A DNA stretch of 31,222 nucleotides from CAZZCP01 sp964653235 (lineage in GTDB: Bacteria; Bdellovibrionota; Bdellovibrionia; Bdellovibrionales; UBA840): positions 1-31,222 of the forward strand of contig CAZZCP010000020.1 of the NCBI GenBank assembly GCA_964653235.1, given 5' to 3'. The notes beneath the pieces were generated by a model that was given only the letters and a program-made list of their open reading frames with translations, was not told the DNA's origin and searched no databases. This document shows positions 1 through 6,934 of this stretch, piece by piece. The position numbers and the translations under genes are program-made. Numbering within the stretch: the first letter of the stretch is position 1; each line of letters opens with the position of its first letter.

Positions 1-1359
1 GCCGCCGCCCGATCCGCCGCCGCCACTACCGCTGGAGAGCTTGCCATTGATGTTGGTATCATAAGGGCCTTCGCCTTGACCGCCACTGCCGCCGCCAGGG
101 CCGCCGCCGCCAAAACCACCACCGGCACCGCCGCCACCAAGGCCGCCGCCTTTTTGATTGGGGTTCTCTACTCCAAGATCATTACCAACTACCGCACCTG
201 GAATCGCATCTTGGTTGTTGGTATCTACCAAGTCGGGATCAATCTCGATGTCTCCTGTATCAGCTTGCCGGTTGTCACCCACAAGCGGGTTTCCACCGCC
301 GATTCCACCGCCGCCGCCGCAACTGATGTCGGCAGGGTTTAAGCGGCAAATACAAGCTTGGTCAAAAGAGCCATCGGCACCTGAACAGGTTGCCACGGCT
401 CCGCAAACAGGATGCCCACGGTTGGAGTCGACCGCACAAAAACAGGCCGCACAGCCTGGATTGGTGCGACATTGAGTTGAGTCGGCACAAACATTTTCTT
501 GATTCAAATCTTGGTTTTCAAGAGCCGCCACACAAGCCTCAGATTGAGCTTTGGATTGCAAAAACTGCCCGGCAGAAGTCAGCGCCGTTGCGATGTTGAA
601 GCCGAAGGCTTCGCAGTTGTCGCTACCTTTGGTTACATCTTTATTTCCATCTTCGATCTGTTTGTTCAATTGAGTGACGTATTGAGAAAATTGACCATCG
701 TGCTGCTGTGCATGATTACCTAAAGACTCAAGTAAATCTTTTAATTGTCCAAACATTGTATCCGCTTTATCACAAGATTTCTCGCATTTATTTTTTGCAA
801 ACAAACAAATCCCGCCCATGGCAGCAGTTAGGCCACCCATTAAATTATTAAGTTTTTGTGATTCTTCACATTGCTCTCTTTGGGTGGGACGAGATTGCAC
901 GCCTTGAATTACAGCATTGGCAAGTGGTGCGAAGGTTTGGGCTGCACAGGACCAACTTGCAGTTCTACCAGAACTTTTGCAAGCGCGTACTGCTTTTTGA
1001 ACATCATTGGGCAAATCACGAAAACCTGGGCTTTGATCCAGCATACAATCTTTTAATGCTCCAGGTGGAGGTGGTCCATTATTTAATATCTGAATTAGAC
1101 ATTGGTTGTAAGTTTTTTGAGTTTCAGTGTAAGTTTGATTGAGTTTATTTTCGGCTGCCTCAGCTTCCCTTCGTGACCGCAAAGTTTCTTCTCGAGATCT
1201 GTATTCAAGACTTATTATACCATTAGCAATAGTTAGATAGCTTAAGGCAGCTTGTTGAATCTTACATTCATCTATATCTGGTGTAATAAAGCAGTTTGGG
1301 GAATCTGCATCTGCATTTTTAAAACTTAAAAAAAGTAAAAAAACCAAAAGAAACTTCAT
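1..1359 (-). CDS. Secreted Cys-rich protein with Gly-rich C-terminal tract, 3' end cut by window edge
   Basis: An uninterrupted minus-strand frame runs from an ATG at 1359 to base 1 (453 codons, no stop), so the C-terminus lies outside the window. It begins with a clear Sec signal peptide (MKFLLVFLLFLSFKNADA, likely cleaved after ADA). Residues about 50-90 are charged and helical. Residues about 120-340 carry many cysteines, including CEKSCDK and a dense cluster CRTNPGCAACFCAV, which suggests disulfides in a periplasmic or exported protein. From about residue 345 it becomes strongly Gly-rich (GGGGG, GGGAGGG) with interspersed Asp/Asn. AGGG lies just upstream of the start (cgatagggctatATG). 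I do not recognise the family; a surface or extracellular structural role is only a guess. The GGC/GGT-rich tail makes the first 350 bases locally GC-rich and produces spurious plus-strand frames. Confidence 0.8.
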   Translation of the reverse strand, partial: MKFLLVFLLFLSFKNADADSPNCFITPDIDECKIQQAALSYLTIANGIISLEYRSREETLRSRREAEAAENKLNQTYTETQKTYNQCLIQILNNGPPPPGALKDCMLDQSPGFRDLPNDVQKAVRACKSSGRTASWSCAAQTFAPLANAVIQGVQSRPTQREQCEESQKLNNLMGGLTAAMGGICLFAKNKCEKSCDKADTMFGQLKDLLESLGNHAQQHDGQFSQYVTQLNKQIEDGNKDVTKGSDNCEAFGFNIATALTSAGQFLQSKAQSEACVAALENQDLNQENVCADSTQCRTNPGCAACFCAVDSNRGHPVCGAVATCSGADGSFDQACICRLNPADISCGGGGGIGGGNPLVGDNRQADTGDIEIDPDLVDTNNQDAIPGAVVGNDLGVENPNQKGGGLGGGGAGGGFGGGGPGGGSGGQGEGPYDTNINGKLSSGSGGGGSGGG

Positions 1360-1404
1360 ATAGCCCTATCGGCCAGAAAAACGTTTCACTTTACGACAAT
1401 CTGG

Positions 1405-1433
1405 GCTGAGCTCTCAAGAAAACTCAGCTTTTT
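1405..1433 (+). other. Weak stem-loop followed by five Ts
   Basis: GCTGAG (1405-1410) pairs with CTCAGC (1423-1428) across a 12-nt loop and is followed by TTTTT. It resembles a small intrinsic terminator, but no plus-strand gene ends upstream. It lies in the divergent region between 1359 and 1610 and could be part of either leader. The stem is only 6 bp. Confidence 0.25.
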
Positions 1434-1609
1434 CAAAATCTCACTTTGAGACGCTAAGCTGGAGCAACAACTATCAAAAGTCTTTACAGCGCTCAATTTT
1501 GAGAAGTTTCTAAGTACCTAAAATAAATCAAAAATTATAACATATAGAGCACAATAACTGGCCCCACACTTGCAAGTTAAAGAATTAGACACAATTAACG
1601 GGGTAGAGA

Positions 1610-2050
1610 ATGCGTCTCTTTTTTATTTTAAAATTGATTTTTTTTGCCGGAGCGCTTGAAGCAAAGGCTGGAACCAACAAATGCTCACGCGGCTGCTATA
1701 TCTCTTATGAGAACACATCTGCTGATTCTTACTCATATAAACAAAAGAAAACCAACTGCATTATGCGTCTTGGAAAAAAATCTTTGTACCTTGAATTCAA
1801 AGCCAATCAGCAAAACCATCGCCAGTGGTTTAAACTTGCTGAAAGTCCCGATTTCAATCAAATGCAAAGTCATCAGTTTTGGTCGATAAACGAAGACAAT
1901 CATCTCGCCCGAAGCCAAGACAAAAAAGGCAATGATTTGCGCCTATGGGTGCAAAGACAAAAGCTAGGTTACTGCATGGTCAAAGTACAAGAGTATGTGC
2001 CAGCGACAGTACCCAACAATACAACTATAACTATGAATCAAAACCAATAA
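1610..2050 (+). CDS. Small exported protein, unknown function
   Basis: This is a 146-residue protein with an N-terminal signal peptide (MRLFFILKLIFFAGALEAKA, likely cut after AKA). The mature part is basic and aromatic, with four Cys that could form two disulfides (two near residues 25-29, one near 50, one near 124). The C-terminal tail is low-complexity Thr/Asn/Gln (TTITMNQNQ). GGGGTAGAG precedes the ATG. It is divergent from the Gly-rich secreted gene at 1359, and the 250 bp between them presumably hold both promoters. A hairpin follows the stop directly. I do not recognise a family; lysozyme-inhibitor-like or small envelope proteins look similar, but no motif decides it. Confidence 0.7.
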   Translation: MRLFFILKLIFFAGALEAKAGTNKCSRGCYISYENTSADSYSYKQKKTNCIMRLGKKSLYLEFKANQQNHRQWFKLAESPDFNQMQSHQFWSINEDNHLARSQDKKGNDLRLWVQRQKLGYCMVKVQEYVPATVPNNTTITMNQNQ

Positions 2051-2066
2051 GACTTCGAAAGAAGTC
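2051..2066 (+). other. GAAA-tetraloop hairpin directly after a stop codon
   Basis: GACTTC, loop GAAA, GAAGTC form a perfect 6-bp hairpin with a GNRA tetraloop starting at the first base after the TAA of the small exported gene. No U-tract follows, so it is not a standard intrinsic terminator. It may stabilise the 3' end or be an atypical terminator. Confidence 0.35.
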
Positions 2067-2116
2067 GGTGTACCCCCGATAAGCCAAGGACGGCCACACT
2101 TTTTAAAACGACTAAA

Positions 2117-2284
2117 CTGCTTTCTTTTTTTCATTTTGGACGTCCGTCCGAGTACAAATAAGTGCATAAGATTAAGTGTATTCAGTCTTAGCTTGTTGAA
2201 AACTTGGTGCAGCTTCACACAAGTATCAAAAATCATCTAAAGTTTCAATTAAGCAAGAGGAAAAACTGAAATACAAGGCAGTAG
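2117..2284 (-). repeat. Family A ~170-bp inverted-repeat element, copy 3 (inverted)
   Basis: Read on the minus strand, this segment starts CTACTGCCTTGTATTTCAG (15 of 19 bases match the left end of copy 1) and ends in AAAGAAAGCAG. It shares the block TCGGACGGACGTCC with copy 1 near the same end, and has ATACTTGTGTGAAG where copy 1 has ATACTTGTCTGGAA. Its length is 168 bp against 171 bp for the other two copies. It carries no ORF of its own. The left end is the most diverged, so the exact edge is uncertain by a few bases. Confidence 0.6.
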
Positions 2285-2308
2285 CTCATAAAATGAACTG
2301 AACCAATG

Positions 2309-2776
2309 TTAAAGCAAAGAATCAGCTGAAGATAAGGTCTGTAAAACTTCGAGTTCGCAGTTTTCGAGAGAACTATCAACAGGTGTTCTCACTTCAAGAT
2401 AATCGCGTCTTCGGCCACCATAGACAGAGTAAGAAACAAAGGTTTCAACAACACTTAGTTGCCCCTTTTTCTCCACAAGATCATAAACAAAATCAAGACC
2501 AGTATCTTTGCGGCCAGTTCTTTGTTTACGCAACTCAACGGGAAGTCCCATCATGAATTCGAATTCGTCCTTTACAAAAACAAAGTTCTTTTCCCAAGTC
2601 AGATTTCCACCAGCATCTGAAACGGAAAAGCGCATATCCCGCTGGTCATCATTTTCAACTTCGACCTCTATGCGCAGGCTTTGGTCTTTTTCCATATCAC
2701 AAGTAAAAACCTGAGAAAGGGCTATAGAAGGCAAAACGGCCAGGCCGCTACCTATTAGAATTCGAACAAAATTCAT
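2309..2776 (-). CDS. Small exported protein, unknown function
   Basis: The frame is open from 2812. The longest version would begin with TTG, and ATGs lie at 2788 and 2776. I choose 2776 because MNFVRILIGSGLAVLPSIALS is then a well-formed signal peptide (155 residues in all). No strong Shine-Dalgarno marks any of the three starts. The mature protein has two Cys (VFTCDME near the N-terminus, ENCELE near the C-terminus) and is acidic, with an alternating polar/hydrophobic pattern that suggests a small beta-rich periplasmic domain. It is not recognised as any family. The gene sits between two family A elements in opposite orientation (2117-2284 and 2846-3016). Confidence 0.65.
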   Translation of the reverse strand: MNFVRILIGSGLAVLPSIALSQVFTCDMEKDQSLRIEVEVENDDQRDMRFSVSDAGGNLTWEKNFVFVKDEFEFMMGLPVELRKQRTGRKDTGLDFVYDLVEKKGQLSVVETFVSYSVYGGRRRDYLEVRTPVDSSLENCELEVLQTLSSADSLL

Positions 2777-2845
2777 GCGCTCTGTCATATGGAGTTGCAG
2801 AGCAAATGGCAAGAATTGACGCTATGTTTGTAAGAAATATATTAG

Positions 2846-3016
2846 CTGCTCCCTTTTATTTCACCTTTTAGTCAAAATTGAATCGAATTTTCTATCACTT
2901 AGAATACTTGTCTGGAAATGTCTTAAATCTTGAACCGCCTTGGACAGAATACATGAAATATTCTAGATACTTATATGCTTTCGGACGGACGTCCGAAGTG
3001 AAATAAAAGGGAGCAG
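2846..3016 (+). repeat. Family A ~170-bp inverted-repeat element, copy 1
   Basis: A perfect 19-bp inverted repeat, CTGCTCCCTTTTATTTCAC at 2846-2864 and its complement at 2998-3016, bounds a 171-bp AT-rich segment without an ORF. Just inside the right arm is the self-complementary stretch TTCGGACGGACGTCCGAA. An element of exactly the same length, about 61% identical by ungapped hand count, lies at 17290-17460. The flanks carry TTAG on the left and TTTTAG on the right, a possible short target duplication. It resembles a MITE. It fills the gap downstream of ung and may also act as that gene's transcriptional end. Confidence 0.75.
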
Positions 3017-3040
3017 TTTTAGAAATAGAGCAAATAAAGC

Positions 3041-3724
3041 TCAAATCTGCCATTCTACAGGCTGAATATTCTTTGATTTGAGGTAGGAATTGCACTTTGA
3101 AAAGTGACGGCAGCCCAAAAAGCCTCGATGTGCCGACAGTGGTGAAGGATGAGGTGCTTTTAAAACCAAGTGCTTCTTCGGGTCGACAAAGGCCGCTTTT
3201 TTTTGCGCATAACTTCCCCAAAGTAGAAAAACCAAGTTATCTCTTTTTTCATTGAGTTCACGTATCACCCGATCGGTAAATTCCTCCCAACCCCTTTTTT
3301 GGTGAGAGCCTGCCTTGTTGGCCTCCACAGTGAGAGTTGCATTCAATAGTAAAACCCCTTGCTCAGCCCAAGCACTTAAATCGCCATGCGAAGGAATTTC
3401 AAAGCCAAGATCAGACTGCAGTTCTTTAAATATATTTTTTAATGAAGGTGGGGCGGGCACTCCCTTTTGCACTGAAAAACATAGACCATGAGCTTGGCCC
3501 GGGCCGTGGTAGGGATCTTGACCCAAGATGACGACTTTGACCTTTTCAAAGTCAGTGGCCTTTAAAGCTTGAAAGATCTGAGCTGATTTCGGATAGATTC
3601 TTTTTTTTGCCTCAAATTCCTTTTGCAAAAAGGCTTTGAGCTTTTGCATATGCTCAGTCTGAAATTCATCTAAGATTTGCTCTTTCCAGCTTAGAGGGAG
3701 ATCGACCTTGCTTTGGTTTTGCAT
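3041..3724 (-). CDS. ung: Uracil-DNA glycosylase (family 1)
   Basis: This enzyme removes uracil from DNA as the first step of base excision repair. The 227-residue length is typical. Diagnostic motifs are GQDPYHG, with the water-activating Asp, near residue 70 and HPSPLSAHRGF near the C-terminus, plus LLLNATLTVE and LLWGSYAQKK between them. The preferred start is the ATG at 3724, which overlaps the TGA of the upstream antiporter by one base (TGATG); an in-frame GTG lies one codon earlier. This is the last gene of the leuS-speA-antiporter-ung run and is probably translated by coupling. Copy 1 of the family A element begins 24 bp beyond its stop. Confidence 0.97.
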   Translation of the reverse strand: MQNQSKVDLPLSWKEQILDEFQTEHMQKLKAFLQKEFEAKKRIYPKSAQIFQALKATDFEKVKVVILGQDPYHGPGQAHGLCFSVQKGVPAPPSLKNIFKELQSDLGFEIPSHGDLSAWAEQGVLLLNATLTVEANKAGSHQKRGWEEFTDRVIRELNEKRDNLVFLLWGSYAQKKAAFVDPKKHLVLKAPHPSPLSAHRGFLGCRHFSKCNSYLKSKNIQPVEWQI

Positions 3725-5007
3725 CACTCTTGATCTTCTCTATTGTCAGACTGAAGAGGAACCACAGCCGCTGCTGGCTCGAGCGGAGTTTCAGGATACT
3801 TTGCCAGTATCTTTTGTGTACTCATACGAAAGCTTTTATTTTCAGACAAAAATACCAAAACTGCAGTAAATATAATACTAAATGGAATCAAAGCAAACAT
3901 CGCGGCCTGCAACCATTCTGCCCCCGGGATTCCTCTTTGCAGGGGGATGGTGGCAAGCACAGCACAGGCCAGCCCCCTTGGCCCCATGGCGATAGAGGTA
4001 ATGGATTCTTTTCGATTCATCTGTTCTGCAGAGAAGAGGGCGCGAGTTGCAAAGTAGCGAGAGATATAAATAACAATTGCAACCAAGACGGCAAAGAGAA
4101 TGATCCATAAATTGTCGAGTTTTAAAATCAAACCAAGATACAAAAAGAATGTGGTTTTGAGTAAAAAGGTCAGCTCCCCAAGTAGGGCTTGGTCTTTGTA
4201 GCTGATCGGCACCATGCTGAAAAATCTTTTACCTAAGGCTGGGGTTAAATCAAGGTTGCCCAAGATAAAGCCCAGAGCTAATACCCCCATCACTCCATTA
4301 AGTTCAAAAAGTTCCATTAAACCATATACAAGTAGTGCCCATGCTTCACCGGCAAAAGTCATACTAGTCAGCTCGTTAAACTTTTTGCGTAAAAAGGCCC
4401 ACAAAAGTCCACTCAATAGTCCGAGTGCAATAGCCAACAAAGTTTTGGGGCCGATGCCGATGAGCAAATTTGAGAAAGAAAAGTTACCCGTTTTGACCCC
4501 ATCCACCATAACCAAAAAAACCACAATGGTAAGAACATCGGTAAAGGCCGACTCTAATGAAAGAGTGGTTTTGGTGAAATCTTTGACCTCAAGATGTTTA
4601 ATCAGTGGAATCACCACGGCACTCGAGGTAGAGCCTATGCCTAAGCCAAATAGCATGGCGATTTCCCGGGTCTGGCCGGCAATCAAAAAGGCAAGAGCAA
4701 AGCCAAGAGTGATAGCTAAAAAATAGCCGAGCAAAGAGATTTTGAGTGCGGGCAAAGAGGTAGAGACCAAATCTCGAGCCCGAAGAGTCAGACCGCCTTC
4801 ATAGAGAATCACTACCAAGGCAAAAGTAGATAAAACCTCTCCCAGTTTGCCAAAGAACTCGGGCTTTACATAGCCGAAAACCGGGCCAGCTAAATAACCT
4901 AGGAGCATTAAAAACAACAGATCAGGAATTTTGGTTCGTATAAAAACCCAGCGAAGAGCGTGCCCCAAAAAAAACAAAAGAGAAATGCTTAATATACTGA
5001 TTGCCAT
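3724..5007 (-). CDS. Cation:proton antiporter (CPA family)
   Basis: This 427-residue integral membrane protein has about 11-12 hydrophobic segments, consistent with a CPA1/CPA2 Na+(K+)/H+ exchanger transmembrane domain. Family-like features are the early LGYLAGPVFG, the unwound-helix region GLGIGSTSSAVVIPLIKH, and ESAFTDVLTIVV with acidic residues in a membrane segment. MGPRGLACAVLA near the C-terminus resembles the RGP-A-region of KefB/NhaP-type exchangers. There is no TrkA-N or TrkA-C domain; the tail after the last helix is about 50 polar residues. The likely role is inner-membrane pH or cation homeostasis. The ATG at 5007 lies 9 bp beyond the speA stop with only a weak Shine-Dalgarno. The transported ion cannot be read from sequence. 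Confidence 0.92.
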   Translation of the reverse strand: MAISILSISLLFFLGHALRWVFIRTKIPDLLFLMLLGYLAGPVFGYVKPEFFGKLGEVLSTFALVVILYEGGLTLRARDLVSTSLPALKISLLGYFLAITLGFALAFLIAGQTREIAMLFGLGIGSTSSAVVIPLIKHLEVKDFTKTTLSLESAFTDVLTIVVFLVMVDGVKTGNFSFSNLLIGIGPKTLLAIALGLLSGLLWAFLRKKFNELTSMTFAGEAWALLVYGLMELFELNGVMGVLALGFILGNLDLTPALGKRFFSMVPISYKDQALLGELTFLLKTTFFLYLGLILKLDNLWIILFAVLVAIVIYISRYFATRALFSAEQMNRKESITSIAMGPRGLACAVLATIPLQRGIPGAEWLQAAMFALIPFSIIFTAVLVFLSENKSFRMSTQKILAKYPETPLEPAAAVVPLQSDNREDQE

Positions 5008-5016
5008 TTTTTGAGC

Positions 5017-6924
5017 TTACTCAAGATAGGTGTATCCGGATAGGCCTTCCTCATAGTGTCGAAGAAGAAGTTTGGCCTCATCACGAGTGATTTTCTGCTC
5101 TGAGATACTCATTTCAGTTTGGTTGCGAATATTTTGCATCAACTCACGGCGTTCATATTGAATATAAGACAAGACATCAGTTACAGTGTCACCTTCAACC
5201 ACATTTTGTACTGAATAGCCATTTTCATGCAATTGCACATCTACCGAATCGGTGTCGCCAAAAAGATTGTGCAAATCGCCGAGCGACTCTTGGTAAGCCC
5301 CTACTAAAAAAGTCCCCAAAATATAGTCTTTATCGCTTTCAAGATCATGCACGGGCAAAGAATTGGTGGCTTGGTAGTCTTCAACAAATTGATCCATTTT
5401 TCCATCCGAGTCGCAAGTGAGATCGGCGATAATCGCCCTTGAACTCGGGGCTTCTGCCAGACGGTGAATCGGCATAACCGGAAAATACTGATCAATGGCC
5501 CAAGCATCTGGTACCGATTGAAAGATTGAAAAGTTACAATAGTACGTGTCAGAGAGCTGACTTTGCAGTTTGAGAGTGATTTCTTCAAAATCATCGTTCT
5601 CTTTGCTCAGATCATAAATTTTCGTAAAATTGGCCCAAACTAAAGATTCAGCCTTGGCTCTTTCATTTAAACTTAGGTATCCAAGTGTATAGAGTTTTAG
5701 AGCATCATTTCTTAGTTCTAATACATCATTGTATGACTCGTTGAGATTCTTAAGATTCAAGGCTTGATAAATTTCATCTAAATTGTGCAAAAGTGGGCTG
5801 TCACTTTTATTCAGTTGAACGCTATTTGAATTTTTTCGAACTTGATTTTTTCCAAGAACATTAAAAATCAAAACCGAGTGGTGAGCGACCAAAGACCGAC
5901 CTGCCTCAGTAATAATATTAGGATGAGGCACCTTATGGCGATCACAAATTTGTCCAACATGGTAAATCACATCATTGGCATACTCTTGTTCAGAGTAATT
6001 GATAGAACTATCACTGGTACCAGTGCCGTCGTAGTCGACACCCAGTCCGCCACCAACATCTAAATAGATCAGATGATTGGCGCCCATATTAAAAATTTCA
6101 GTAAAATAGCGGGTACCCTCTTTGAGAGAATCTTTGATGGATTGAATCGATTTTACCTGCGAGCCAATGTGAAAATGGACCAATTGTAGAGAATCAAGAG
6201 AATCTGCTATTTTGAGTTGTTCTACAGCCTGACACATTTCTTCAGGAGTGAGGCCAAATTTTGACTTGGCTCCAGAAGATTCAATCCATTTTCCTGTTCC
6301 CTGAGAATAAAGTTTGGCGCGCAAGCCGATATGGGCCTTTATATTGAGTTTTTTGGCGATTTTTAAAACCATGGGCAATTCACTGTAGCGATCGATGACA
6401 ATAATGGTTTTTTTACCCAGTTTTTGGGCCAAAAGAGCAGTTTCAATGTACTCCTCATCTTTAAAGCCATTGCAGATTATTAGTGATTGATTCTTTTTCG
6501 CAAGGGCCAAGACCACCAAGAGTTCAGGTTTACTTCCAGCTTCTAGACCAAGATTTCTATCACTACCATATTCTACGATATGCTCGAGCAACTGGCGATG
6601 TTGATTGACCTTAATCGGAAAGACTCCGTTGTAGTCGCCGCGATATTCGTTTTCTTGAATGGCTTTGCGAAAGCAATTGTCGAGCAGGTTTACTCTCTCA
6701 CGAACAATATCAGGAAAGCGAATCAAAAGGGGCAGTCGAATGCCTCTTTCCATCAATTCGGTAGTGAGCTCATGAAGGTCGACATTGTACTTTTTATCAC
6801 AGTCCTCAGACTTGCTGTTTGCACAAACTGTGACATTTCCATTATCATTGATATGAAAAAAGCCGGCACCCCAATCTCGAATACCATAGGTGCGTTCGCT
6901 TTCTTTTGTAGACCACTCTGCCAT
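5017..6924 (-). CDS. speA: Biosynthetic arginine decarboxylase
   Basis: This PLP enzyme converts arginine to agmatine, the entry to putrescine and polyamine synthesis. The start is placed at the ATG at 6924 (635 residues) rather than the upstream TTG at 6945, because GAGG lies 7 bases before this ATG and overlaps the leuS stop. Family motifs are GVFPIKVNQHR with the PLP lysine (about residue 100), HFHIGSQ, the glycine loop DVGGGLGVDYDGT, and ITEAGRSLVAHH. The C-terminal part, LGTFLVGAYQESLGDLHNLFGD, closes the active site. The length is near the ~630-660 of bacterial SpeA. It is the second gene of the run starting at leuS. The gene downstream is an antiporter, not speB, so agmatine processing must be encoded elsewhere. 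Confidence 0.97.
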   Translation of the reverse strand: MAEWSTKESERTYGIRDWGAGFFHINDNGNVTVCANSKSEDCDKKYNVDLHELTTELMERGIRLPLLIRFPDIVRERVNLLDNCFRKAIQENEYRGDYNGVFPIKVNQHRQLLEHIVEYGSDRNLGLEAGSKPELLVVLALAKKNQSLIICNGFKDEEYIETALLAQKLGKKTIIVIDRYSELPMVLKIAKKLNIKAHIGLRAKLYSQGTGKWIESSGAKSKFGLTPEEMCQAVEQLKIADSLDSLQLVHFHIGSQVKSIQSIKDSLKEGTRYFTEIFNMGANHLIYLDVGGGLGVDYDGTGTSDSSINYSEQEYANDVIYHVGQICDRHKVPHPNIITEAGRSLVAHHSVLIFNVLGKNQVRKNSNSVQLNKSDSPLLHNLDEIYQALNLKNLNESYNDVLELRNDALKLYTLGYLSLNERAKAESLVWANFTKIYDLSKENDDFEEITLKLQSQLSDTYYCNFSIFQSVPDAWAIDQYFPVMPIHRLAEAPSSRAIIADLTCDSDGKMDQFVEDYQATNSLPVHDLESDKDYILGTFLVGAYQESLGDLHNLFGDTDSVDVQLHENGYSVQNVVEGDTVTDVLSYIQYERRELMQNIRNQTEMSISEQKITRDEAKLLLRHYEEGLSGYTYLE

Positions 6925-6934
6925 CTTAAAACCT

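Noticed and set aside
76..723. Several plus-strand frames in the first 700 bases
   Set aside because: They are antisense shadows of the minus-strand Gly/Cys-rich secreted gene, which has a signal peptide and an unbroken frame of 453 codons.
2051..2110. tRNA or riboswitch after the small exported gene
   Set aside because: Only a single 6-bp GAAA hairpin is convincing; there is no cloverleaf or known riboswitch core.
2895..3221. 108-residue minus-strand frame across copy 1 of the repeat and the ung 3' end
   Set aside because: It overlaps ung in another frame and the repeat element; there is no ribosome binding site or protein-like composition.
4214..4726. 170-residue plus-strand frame opposite the antiporter
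   Set aside because: It is an antisense shadow of a well-supported membrane protein, with Lys/Ser-rich low-information composition.
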